Assembly: GCA_021771675.1 (NCBI GenBank)
Contig: JAETOP010000066.1
Coordinates: 1-24,915, forward strand
Source: Oscillospiraceae bacterium
Lineage (GTDB): Bacteria; Bacillota_A; Clostridia; Oscillospirales; Oscillospiraceae
Length of the DNA stretch: 24,915 bases
Reading direction: 5' to 3'
The position numbers and the translations under genes were made by a program. The stretch's first letter is position 1. The number at the start of each line of letters is the position of its first letter. This document shows positions 16,123 through 22,963 of the stretch, piece by piece. The notes beneath the pieces are model-generated. The model saw nothing but the letters and a program-made list of their open reading frames with translations, was not told the origin of the DNA and did not search any database.

Positions 16123-16428
16123 TCACCTCACAGGTTCGGAGGGCTTTTTCTTGTCCTCCTTTTGCGGATGTTTTCTTTTTGTCAGTGTACGGGCCGGGGT
16201 ATAATGCTCCCACGCCTCGGCAAGCCTTTTGTAGAAGTCTGCCATAGCCTCTTGCCGGGTATTAAAGTAGTGGCCATAGTGAAATGAGGAAAAATCGGTA
16301 AAATCGTATGCTTTCCAGGTAACATACGGACTAGGCGCTGTGGGGTGGTGCCCGACCACGATCATCACCTCTCCGGCCTGCTTTCGCTCAATAATGGTAT
16401 AGCCCTCCGCAGCAGTTTTCTTTTTCAT
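16123..16428 (-). CDS. Small uncharacterised ICE protein
   Basis: 101 residues from ATG 16428 (MKKKTAAEGYTII). The start is set by CTGTGAGGTGAGCGCC-ATG, where the parB stop lies inside the ribosome binding site. The middle of the protein (VVGHHPTAPSPYVTWKAYDF, then HYGHYFNTRQEAMADFYKRL) looks like a single small alpha/beta domain, and the tail is lysine-rich, ending KKKPSEPVR. I have a vague memory of similar small proteins (PYVTW ... GHYF) in related elements but cannot name a family. Confidence 0.7.
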   Translation of the reverse strand: MKKKTAAEGYTIIERKQAGEVMIVVGHHPTAPSPYVTWKAYDFTDFSSFHYGHYFNTRQEAMADFYKRLAEAWEHYTPARTLTKRKHPQKEDKKKPSEPVR

Positions 16429-16433
16429 GGCGC

Positions 16434-17777
16434 TCACCTCACAGGAGCGGAGAGCTTCTTGGCGTCCTTTTCCGCTTTGGTTTTGGCCGCCTGCCGCTCA
16501 ATCATTTTGTTCCGGAGGGTTAGGCCCTCAAAGATGGCCTTTTTCGCGTCCGGCACCGTTGTCCGCTTGTCCGGAAAGTAGGGCCGCAGGTCCTCCTCAT
16601 TCAGCGTCAGCTTGAGGGGCGGGGTCTCCTCCCGCTTGGTAGGGGCTACGGCGGCCTGGATTTTTTCTGTGGTCAGCGTACCGGCCCTACTCGCCTCTTT
16701 CAGTTCCTTAGCGGCGGTCCCGGAGGGGACCTTGGCCTCTTTTTCAATCGCGTCCGCTAGGGTGTCCTGCTCCTTTGGTTTCATCTGAGCGATATCCGCG
16801 GCGGTGTTGACGGGTAGATTGCCCTTGTCCACCATCTGCTGTAAGGGGGGCGTCAGCTTGGTCAAGGTCTTGAACCGCTGGACTGTGGCAACACTCTCCC
16901 CGGTCTGGGCCGCCAGCTCCTGGTCCGCAGTCATGGGCTTTTTACCGGAAGCCTCCAACGCCGCAGTCTCCTCCTTGGAACGGCGGCCCATCTTACGCCG
17001 TAGAGCCTCGGTTTTCATGGTATAGGCCCGGGCCTTTTCCATGGGGGTAAGGGGAATTTCCCGTTTGAGGTTGCTGTCCACCATGGCGATGATAGCTTCA
17101 TCCCGGTCTATGCGGTGGACCACAACAGGCATACCCTTGAGGCCCAGCATTTTACCGGCGAACATGCGGCGGTGGCCGGAAACCATCTCAAACCGCCCCG
17201 GTTTATTTTCATTTGGGATGACCACGGCGGCCTCCAGATAACCCACCTGTTTGATACTCTTGGCCAGCTTCTCCATATCCGCGTTTTGCCGCACTGGGAA
17301 AGGATGGTCCTCAAAGGGGTCGATGTAATCAAACGGCATGAAGATGATTTTCCCGTAGTCCTCCTCCTTGATAATCTGTATGGAAAAGTCCTCCGGGATA
17401 CCGTCCTCGTCCAGCACCTCCGCATCCTGGGACGCCTCCTCGGATTTCTTTACTCCGGCAGGGTCAGCGGGGGCAGCAGTCTCCGCCCTATCCTTGGGGT
17501 CCGAGCCCTTGGACGGCTCCTCGGGTTTCTTCGTCCCGGCAGGAGCGGCGGGGGCGGCAGTCTCTGCCTTGCCCTTGGGGTTCGAGCCCTTGGGCGGCTC
17601 CTCGGGCTTCTTCACCTCAGCAGGGCCAGCGGGGGTAACGACCGCCTTATCCTTGGGGTCTGCGATCTGGACTGGGGCGGCGGGTTTTGGCTCCTCCACT
17701 GTCGGGGCAGGGGGCACTGAGCCGGGGACAGGGGCGCGGAACGCGCCAATCAAAGGGTTTTTCTTGGGGTCTGCCAT
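16434..17777 (-). CDS. parB: ParB/Spo0J-like nuclease-domain protein with repetitive N-terminus
   Basis: 447 residues; AGGAGG lies nine bases before ATG 17777. Residues 1-120 are low-complexity with three tandem units of 26-27 residues (40-65, 66-92, 93-118), each of the pattern xPKxxAxxxxPAxPAxxKKxEExxKGS. The ParB N-terminal domain follows at about 140-240: FMPFDYIDPFEDHPF, then SGHRRMFAGKMLG (residues 200-212) in place of the usual GERRxRA, and a DSNLKREIPLTPMEKARAY segment. A helix-turn-helix region (LAAQTGESVATVQRFKTL) lies near 290-310. No ParA is present in the window, so the role may be transcriptional or in stabilising the excised element. The tail is basic (AEKDAKKLSAPVR). Confidence 0.88.
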   Translation of the reverse strand: MADPKKNPLIGAFRAPVPGSVPPAPTVEEPKPAAPVQIADPKDKAVVTPAGPAEVKKPEEPPKGSNPKGKAETAAPAAPAGTKKPEEPSKGSDPKDRAETAAPADPAGVKKSEEASQDAEVLDEDGIPEDFSIQIIKEEDYGKIIFMPFDYIDPFEDHPFPVRQNADMEKLAKSIKQVGYLEAAVVIPNENKPGRFEMVSGHRRMFAGKMLGLKGMPVVVHRIDRDEAIIAMVDSNLKREIPLTPMEKARAYTMKTEALRRKMGRRSKEETAALEASGKKPMTADQELAAQTGESVATVQRFKTLTKLTPPLQQMVDKGNLPVNTAADIAQMKPKEQDTLADAIEKEAKVPSGTAAKELKEASRAGTLTTEKIQAAVAPTKREETPPLKLTLNEEDLRPYFPDKRTTVPDAKKAIFEGLTLRNKMIERQAAKTKAEKDAKKLSAPVR

Positions 17778-17803
17778 TTGTTCAATCCTCCTATGCGTTA
17801 TTT

Positions 17804-17840
17804 GTCGAAATCTGCCTCAATTTGAGGTAAGATTTTCAAC
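17804..17840. repeat. Operon-boundary palindrome, copy 6
   Basis: GTCGAAATCTGCC / GGTAAGATTTTCAAC arms around a CCTCAATTTGAGG core, 27 bp upstream of parB. The right arm is the most diverged of all copies and contains the TGA stop of repA (GTTGAAA instead of GTCGAAA on the minus strand). Confidence 0.87.
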
Positions 17841-18774
17841 CAAAGTCATGCTGGACCATCGCTTGATAGTGCGGGCCCATGGTCACGGGGGCGTTATATA
17901 GGGCCGTCAGCAGATAGGCCCGGATGTTGCGGACCTCCGTGGTATTGCGCCGCAGGCAGTCGAACACATATTCCAGATGCCCATAGTCCAGCGTCAGAAA
18001 GCGGCGGCGGACCTGGGCGGTTGGGATATCCTCGCCGCCAATGCGGATATAGGGCCGGGTGCTACACAGCACATCAGTCATTAGTTCCACCACGCTCTCT
18101 GCGTCCTCCCGTCCAAACTGTCGGCAAAGTGCTTGATATCCAATGTTTTCTTCCACCTCTCTGCGCTGTTCGCTTCGATCTATCCATCTGCCGGCTGGCG
18201 GGGATGGGGATGGATAGATGGATGGATCAGTATAGATAAAATCAGTTTGATTAGATTTAATATAATTTGGGTCGATTTTTGCGAGGTCAAGACCTCTGGT
18301 CTCTCTGGGGCCAGACCTAGATTTTTTCGAGGTTTGGAAGTGGGAAAAGTCCAGGTCTGCACCTTGGGCCTCTGGAGGGAGCGGCGGATCTGGCTGTGAG
18401 GGCTCCTCCGGGATTGCTCTGGTGGTAAAACACTTGACATAGATTTTGGTCGGCTTGCCCTGGCCCTGCTTGACGCGCTCGATGAGGCCAAAGCCCTTTT
18501 TCGTATCCAACTCCGCCAGCAGCTTCAGCGCCTTGTCATAGCAGCAGCACAGGTCCTCCCGGATTTCCTCCGCGGTGTAGTAGATATAGACCCGGCCCTG
18601 TTCGTCATACCAGCGGTTCTTTGCGGACAGGCTCATGCGGTCCAGCATGAGCCCGTACAGCAATTTGGCGTCTGTGGACAGCCCTTTGAAACGTTTGTCA
18701 CGGATCAAAGGGCGGGGGATGCGGTAAAAACTGAATTGATTGCTTTCGTCGCCGTAGTAATAGTCAAAAATCAT
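17836..18774 (-). CDS. repA: RepA_N-type replication initiator with DUF6017-like C-terminus
   Basis: 312 residues from ATG 18774 (MIFDYYYGDES), where homologs usually begin; ATG 18795 (MNFVETT) is also possible but abuts the GAGGAG. The N-terminal RepA_N domain covers about residues 1-120 (FSFYRIPRPLIRDKRF, LSTDAKLLYGLMLDRM and a YYTAEEIREDL winged-helix segment). A variable linker (about 120-205) has lower GC and short GGAT repeats in its DNA. The C-terminal domain (IGYQALCRQFGREDAESVVE... YVFDCLRRNTTEVRNIRAYL) resembles DUF6017. Such initiators let ICEs replicate as circles after excision. It is the only backbone gene here without a palindrome copy upstream. Confidence 0.9.
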   Translation of the reverse strand: MIFDYYYGDESNQFSFYRIPRPLIRDKRFKGLSTDAKLLYGLMLDRMSLSAKNRWYDEQGRVYIYYTAEEIREDLCCCYDKALKLLAELDTKKGFGLIERVKQGQGKPTKIYVKCFTTRAIPEEPSQPDPPLPPEAQGADLDFSHFQTSKKSRSGPRETRGLDLAKIDPNYIKSNQTDFIYTDPSIYPSPSPPAGRWIDRSEQRREVEENIGYQALCRQFGREDAESVVELMTDVLCSTRPYIRIGGEDIPTAQVRRRFLTLDYGHLEYVFDCLRRNTTEVRNIRAYLLTALYNAPVTMGPHYQAMVQHDFG

Positions 18775-18808
18775 TGTTGTTTCCACAAAATTCATCTCCT
18801 CAAACAGC

Positions 18809-18844
18809 AAGAAAAGGCGCTGCCTCACGGCAACGCCTTTTCTT
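18809..18844. terminator. Strong hairpin between repA and the recombinase
   Basis: AAGAAAAGGCG/CGCCTTTTCTT plus an inner TGCC/GGCA stem around a four-base loop. On the plus strand it is followed by the T-rich ACATTTTTGCATTTTTT and looks like an intrinsic terminator. On the minus strand it falls just upstream of the GAGGAG of repA and could act as a leader hairpin. The gene order (divergent) makes a simple terminator role odd. Confidence 0.6.
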
Positions 18845-18893
18845 ACATTTTTGCATTTTTTGACGCATTTTGTCTGATATTATATAATAATAT

Positions 18894-18916
18894 TGCAAAA
18901 AGATAAACTTTTTGCA
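18894..18916. promoter_or_regulatory. AT-rich inverted repeat (possible operator or replication origin element)
   Basis: TGCAAAAAG/CTTTTTGCA, nine perfect pairs around ATAAA, next to a TATATAATAATAT stretch that contains a -10-like TATAAT on the minus strand. The 11-mer TTTTTGCATTT occurs twice (near 18848 and 18909). This AT-rich stretch stands out from the GC-rich element and lies before repA. Confidence 0.5.
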
Positions 18917-18932
18917 TTTCAGCAAAGGGCGA

Positions 18933-18964
18933 CACATTCTACTCCGGCACACCAGTAGAATGTG
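18933..18964. promoter_or_regulatory. Inverted repeat upstream of the recombinase
   Basis: CACATTCTACT/AGTAGAATGTG, 11 perfect pairs with a 10-base spacer, 53 bp before the recombinase ATG. Symmetry and place fit a repressor operator or a serine-recombinase binding site. Which one cannot be told from sequence. Confidence 0.5.
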
Positions 18965-19016
18965 AGTGACATGATAGGATAGTGTGCAAATCCATATCAT
19001 ACGGAGGTACATCATA

Positions 19017-21071
19017 ATGAAAGAAAACAATCCATTTGTCATTTATTCACGCAAGTCAAAGTTTACGGGGAAAGGAGAAAGTATAGAAAATCAAATCGAA
19101 ATGTGCAAGCAATATATCCGTGTGCAGTTTGGAGATCATGCCGCAGATAGTGTCTTAGTTTATGAGGACGAGGGCTTTTCTGGCGGAACGCTGGAACGGC
19201 CGAAATTCAAAAAAATGATGGCAGATGCGAAAAAAATACAATTTAGAGCAATCGTTGTTTATCGGCTTGACCGTATCAGCCGCAATATCGGGGATTTTGC
19301 GAAACTGATTGAACAGTTAAAAAACATGAAAATCGACTTTATTTCGATTAAAGAGCAGTTCGATACATCATCCCCCATGGGACGGGCTATGATGTATATT
19401 TCCTCTGTTTTCTCCCAGTTGGAACGGGAGACTATTGCGGAGCGTATCCGGGATAATATGCACGAACTGTCAAAAACCGGGCGCTGGCTGGGGGGAACGA
19501 CACCGACCGGATATACCTCTGAGAGTATTTCTCATGTAACCGTGGACGGGAAAACAAGGAAAGCCTGCAAACTAAAAATCATTCCAGATGAAATCGACCT
19601 GGTGAAAATGATTTTCGATAGGTTCCTTGCAACTGGCTCCCTAACGCGGACGGAAACGTATCTGATTCAAAATGGATATAAGACGAAAACAGGAAAAAAC
19701 TTCACACGCTTTGCCATCCGAGGGATTTTAACAAATCCAGTTTATATGATCGCGGATAACGACGCCTATCAGTATTTTACAGAAAACGAAGTTGATTTAT
19801 TTTCAGAGCAAAGCGAATTTGATGGCTTTCATGGTATTATGGCTTATAATCGGACATTTCAGCAACCCGGAAAAGCCAATCAAATCCGGCCCATGGATGA
19901 ATGGATCGTATCGGTTGGTAAACATGAGGGCGTTATCGAAGGGTGGGCTTGGGTCCAGATACAGAAAAAGCTGGAGCAAAACAAGTCCAAAAGCTACCGC
20001 AGACCTCGAAGCAATGTGGCGCTCCTATCCGGCCTTTTGATTTGTGGAAACTGCAAGGAATATATGCGGCCGAAACTAACAAACAGGTATAACGCAAAGG
20101 GGGAAACAATTTACACGTATAAGTGTTCCATGAAAGAGCGCAGCAAGGCCCATGTCTGTAACATCAAGAGCTGCAATGGAAATATTCTGGACGCTGACGT
20201 GATTGAGCAGGTGAAAGCGTTAAGTGAAGATGGCTCCGACTTTATCCGCCAGATTGAACAGAGCAAGCGGGTCTTAATGGGAAATCGCGACAGCTACGAT
20301 GAACAGATTTCTAAACTTGAAGCAGACATCACGGAGAACGAAAATGAGATCAAGGGACTTGTTGCTACCTTAGCAAAAGTCTCCGGCACATCTGCTGAAA
20401 GCTATATCGTAGAACAGATTGATGAACTACATAATAGAGGTGAGGGATTCAAGCGCCGTCTTGCGGAACTGAAAGAACTAACTGCCAGCCATGCGTTGGC
20501 TGACATTGAATTTAGACTATTAGCCCAGTTACTTTCCTCGTTTAAGGAAAATGTGGATGATATGACGGTGGAACAGAAACGGGCGGCTCTCCGTGTCTTT
20601 GTTAAGGAAGTGATATGGGATGGAGAAAACGCCCATGTGGTTCTGTTCGGTTCTGACTACGAATATGAGTTCCCGGAAACACCCATCGGAATTGGAGGGA
20701 TTCAGGAGGAAAAAATCGAAGAAGAAAATATGGTGGGAGGCGCTGAAAACCGGCTTTTGGAGCCGTTAGGAGAGTATAGCAAAAAAAAGCTCCAGGGAGA
20801 AGTCTCTCTGTCGGATTCCATTGAGACAGACAAGGAGGGCAATGCCCTCCAGCTGATGGATGTGGTGGGCGTGGATGACACCATGCTGGACGATATCCAC
20901 GACCGGGACAGCGCGCTCCGGCTCCACCAGATCATCCGGGAGCGTCTGACCACCCGGGAGGCGGAGATCATTCGCCTGCGGTACGGGCTGGGCGGCACCA
21001 TCCCCCTGACCCAGAGGGAAATTGCCGCCTCCTTCGGGATTTCCCGGTCCTATGTGTCCCGCCGCCGCTAA
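19017..21071 (+). CDS. Large serine recombinase, reading frame fused to a SigK-like C-terminal fragment
   Basis: ATG 19017 is preceded by GGAGG at nine bases. Residues 1 to about 589 form a large serine recombinase of the TndX/SpoIVCA type. Catalytic Ser14 lies in YSRKS, followed by the YRLDRISR motif (82-89), a PMGRAMMYISSVFSQLERE helix, a recombinase domain, and a zinc ribbon with CGNC near residue 343 and later cysteines near 370-390. A coiled-coil segment near 430-485 completes the layout. It catalyses integration and excision at att sites. From about residue 590 the frame continues without a stop into SigK-like sequence (see the next entry), giving 684 residues in all. The base composition shifts from AT-rich to GC-rich at that point. 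I infer that the native recombinase ended near GEYSK and that integration removed its stop codon. Whether the fused protein is made or active is unknown. Confidence 0.88.
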   Translation: MKENNPFVIYSRKSKFTGKGESIENQIEMCKQYIRVQFGDHAADSVLVYEDEGFSGGTLERPKFKKMMADAKKIQFRAIVVYRLDRISRNIGDFAKLIEQLKNMKIDFISIKEQFDTSSPMGRAMMYISSVFSQLERETIAERIRDNMHELSKTGRWLGGTTPTGYTSESISHVTVDGKTRKACKLKIIPDEIDLVKMIFDRFLATGSLTRTETYLIQNGYKTKTGKNFTRFAIRGILTNPVYMIADNDAYQYFTENEVDLFSEQSEFDGFHGIMAYNRTFQQPGKANQIRPMDEWIVSVGKHEGVIEGWAWVQIQKKLEQNKSKSYRRPRSNVALLSGLLICGNCKEYMRPKLTNRYNAKGETIYTYKCSMKERSKAHVCNIKSCNGNILDADVIEQVKALSEDGSDFIRQIEQSKRVLMGNRDSYDEQISKLEADITENENEIKGLVATLAKVSGTSAESYIVEQIDELHNRGEGFKRRLAELKELTASHALADIEFRLLAQLLSSFKENVDDMTVEQKRAALRVFVKEVIWDGENAHVVLFGSDYEYEFPETPIGIGGIQEEKIEEENMVGGAENRLLEPLGEYSKKKLQGEVSLSDSIETDKEGNALQLMDVVGVDDTMLDDIHDRDSALRLHQIIRERLTTREAEIIRLRYGLGGTIPLTQREIAASFGISRSYVSRRR
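20772..20800. other. Inferred integration junction (att site) between recombinase and sigK
   Basis: Recombinase-type, AT-rich coding sequence gives way to SigK-type, GC-rich coding sequence around the A-run at 20781-20788. In the protein the boundary is GEYSK / KKLQGEVSL, and SigK of B. subtilis has KKTKKDVSL at the matching place. This lies near the skin insertion point as I remember it. The exact crossover bases cannot be fixed without the other end of the element. Confidence 0.55.
20784..21071 (+). pseudogene. sigK: 3' fragment of a sporulation sigma factor gene (SigK-like)
   Basis: About 95 codons corresponding to regions 3-4 of a sigma-70 family protein. Landmarks are GEVSLSDSIETDKEGN (B. 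subtilis SigK has DVSLHDPIGQDKEGN), LTTREAEIIRLRYGL (region 4.1) and LTQREIAASFGISRSYVSR (region 4.2). The 5' half with the core-binding regions is missing and would be expected beyond the far end of the element. The frame ends RRR-stop directly after SYVSR, where SigK normally continues with IEKRAL; so the recognition helix is cut short. SigK directs late mother-cell transcription in sporulation. The assignment to SigK rather than SigE rests on the DKEGN segment and the likely insertion. Confidence 0.8.
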
Positions 21072-21077
21072 TGTAAG

Positions 21078-21120
21078 CGAAGCCCGGAAAGCCTTGTGGA
21101 GCAAGGTTTTCCGGGCTTCG
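21078..21120. terminator. Long hairpin just after the sigK fragment
   Basis: CGAAGCCCGGAAA/TTTCCGGGCTTCG with an inner CCTTG/CAAGG stem, 19 pairs in all around a five-base loop. There is no T-run on the plus side (TATGTAAC follows), so it may be a terminator of relaxed type or the end of an inserted element. Confidence 0.55.
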
Positions 21121-21194
21121 TATGTAACTGGGATAGCACGGCGGTTATTGTAAGTGGTGAGAATTTCAAGAAGATAAGCGGCTGTTCATCACAC

Positions 21195-22817
21195 TCAGCG
21201 GAGAGAATTTAAAAAGCGCTTTAAGTCAATAACATAAACAGGAGTCACATTTGCATTGATCAGAAGACGATGGGTGCAGCAAGAAATATGCATCGGAATT
21301 CGCGAAAACAAGGAAACTTCGTCCAGTGGCTCAATGGTAATGCTGAGTCGATGGAGTTTTTCTGCGTCCTCATCTGTTACTTCCCAACAGACGATGTAAT
21401 CCATTTCATCAAACACTTTTCGCGCATCGTCAAAGTCTTTTACAACATTTTTAAGGTGAGATTTGAATTCGATGATGACTGTCCTGCTATTCCATTTTGC
21501 ATAGAGATCATATTTGTTCCGGTATCCGGAGATCAGAGGTTCCACATCGTTTATATACCCGGCTCCAATTAACTCATAAAATATGGCAGCAACAGATGCC
21601 TCTTGATCCTTGGGATTCTTGCCAAACTTTACGACACTGCAGCCAAGATCCGGTAAAGATTTAATTTCATCAATCAACCCTTCTTTATTCCATTCAGCGG
21701 AGTATGGCTCGACAGTACCGCTAACATATTTGACAATATACTGAAGGAATCGATTAAAGATTTCTTTTGCATAACTCTTGTAGATATTTGCAGTGAGCCC
21801 ATGAATTGACTTACGGCCAATGTCAAAACTCAGACGATCATCTTCAAATATAATGAACATATTCGACCAATAACCAGAATAACCTGCGGATGGATGTTCG
21901 ACCGTAATACCGGTAGGCATTCCTTTTACCGCAGTATAAATTCCGGGGCGGTGCAGGACAAAAATTTTTTCATTAATCCATTCTTCATTGGAAAGAAGGC
22001 TGTCAGTCGCAAGCCCTTCTTTTATGCATAGTTGATCCCAAACACTGCGGGAGGGGACAAAAGATGCCCAATAGCGGATTTCTCGATAGCCATTGTGCAG
22101 ATAGCTACCCTTTGCCGTAATTACCTTATCCCGCAGTTTTGTGCGTTTTTCAAGGTCGGTTCTATCTCCGCCGCGCAGCCATTCTTCAAAGTCGTCAAGA
22201 GAAATTTGATCACGGACGGACAGCGTATCGGTAGGTAGGTAATACTTATATGGAATATCTTCTTTTATATGGTCGCCGTTATAGTCCGTCATTTCTAATG
22301 TAATTTTAATTGGAGAAATATCCCTCCAGATGGCACTTGTATTACCAGCAGCGGTTTTCGTTCGTAAGATATATCTCATCTGAGAAATTGAAAGAGAAAA
22401 AAGTGGTTCATTTTCAATGCCTTTTAATACGATTTCTGTACCGCAGAAAGGCTCGTTATATCTTTCGTAGGAAACAGTCAGAGGTTCTTGGCTGGTTTGT
22501 AACTTCCAAAGTCGAGCATCTCGAATTTCTGCCAGCGCACTTCCAGAGGCATTGCCTGTATGAATTTTAAAATAAGCACTTTGGAAATAGGCAAATTTTA
22601 GTCCTACGCCCTTTTCCCCAATCTGATTTTCATCGTCTAATTTGTCCGTGGAAAAAGGGCGTAAAAATGTGACTAACTTTTCGGGCGCGATTCCGCACCC
22701 GTTATCCCGGATTGAGATTTCTTTTCGAATACAGTCAATCTGCAAATAAATTTCGCCTTGCACGACAGGATCGGTGCGGTTAATCGCATCAACGGCATTT
22801 TGGATCAATTCGGCCAA
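21195..22817 (-). CDS. GHKL ATPase with C-terminal PD-(D/E)XK-like nuclease domain (main frame; 5' end frameshifted)
   Basis: The open frame codes for 540 residues from a TTG, but the true N-terminus lies upstream in another frame (see 22861-22917). GHKL motifs are complete: N-box ELIQNAVDAI at 3-12, DNGCGI at 38-43 and GEKGVGLKF at 67-75, followed by a GTEIVLKGI strand. This is the ATP-clamp fold of MutL, Hsp90, gyrase B and MORC. Near the C-terminus, YDLYAKW...VIIEFKSHL places Asp437, Glu450 and Lys452 in a D-x(n)-ExK pattern typical of restriction-like nucleases, preceded by a FYELIGAGY helix. GHKL ATPases with nuclease domains are known from restriction-type defence loci, so an anti-invader role is likely but inferred. 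It lies 47 bp downstream of the Fic gene, with low GC unlike the ICE backbone. Confidence 0.8.
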   Translation of the reverse strand: MAELIQNAVDAINRTDPVVQGEIYLQIDCIRKEISIRDNGCGIAPEKLVTFLRPFSTDKLDDENQIGEKGVGLKFAYFQSAYFKIHTGNASGSALAEIRDARLWKLQTSQEPLTVSYERYNEPFCGTEIVLKGIENEPLFSLSISQMRYILRTKTAAGNTSAIWRDISPIKITLEMTDYNGDHIKEDIPYKYYLPTDTLSVRDQISLDDFEEWLRGGDRTDLEKRTKLRDKVITAKGSYLHNGYREIRYWASFVPSRSVWDQLCIKEGLATDSLLSNEEWINEKIFVLHRPGIYTAVKGMPTGITVEHPSAGYSGYWSNMFIIFEDDRLSFDIGRKSIHGLTANIYKSYAKEIFNRFLQYIVKYVSGTVEPYSAEWNKEGLIDEIKSLPDLGCSVVKFGKNPKDQEASVAAIFYELIGAGYINDVEPLISGYRNKYDLYAKWNSRTVIIEFKSHLKNVVKDFDDARKVFDEMDYIVCWEVTDEDAEKLHRLSITIEPLDEVSLFSRIPMHISCCTHRLLINANVTPVYVIDLKRFLNSLR

Positions 22818-22860
22818 TATGTCCCAAAAATTGTTATAACTATCGTCAATACCACATATG

Positions 22861-22917
22861 CTATGGCGAAATCTGGCTTAATGTAGGGAACAAAAAGTCC
22901 TGAAATACCTCACTCAT
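22861..22917 (-). pseudogene. Out-of-frame N-terminus of the GHKL ATPase gene
   Basis: ATG 22917 has a good site (GAGAGGAGATATTGGG) and reads MSEVFQDFLFPTLSQISP-stop. In the other frame, sequence directly after the same point reads ARFRHSICGIDDSYNNFWD and leads into the ATPase N-box. Removing one A from TTAAGCC (plus positions 22878/22879) joins MSEVFQDFLFPTL to ARFRHSICG and gives one protein of about 573 residues. So the gene carries a one-base insertion, or the read or assembly does. Confidence 0.72.
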
Positions 22918-22963
22918 CCCAATATCTCCTCTCTCTATTTTCTATTGAAGCTTGGGGATCTTA

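Noticed and set aside
1643..17840. The six palindromes as a CRISPR array or insertion-sequence ends
   Set aside because: They are kilobases apart with full operons between them, have no spacers of constant length, and no transposase or direct target repeats accompany them.
20766..21104. Minus-strand frame opposite the sigK fragment
   Set aside because: It is antisense to clearly conserved sigma regions and shows no motif.
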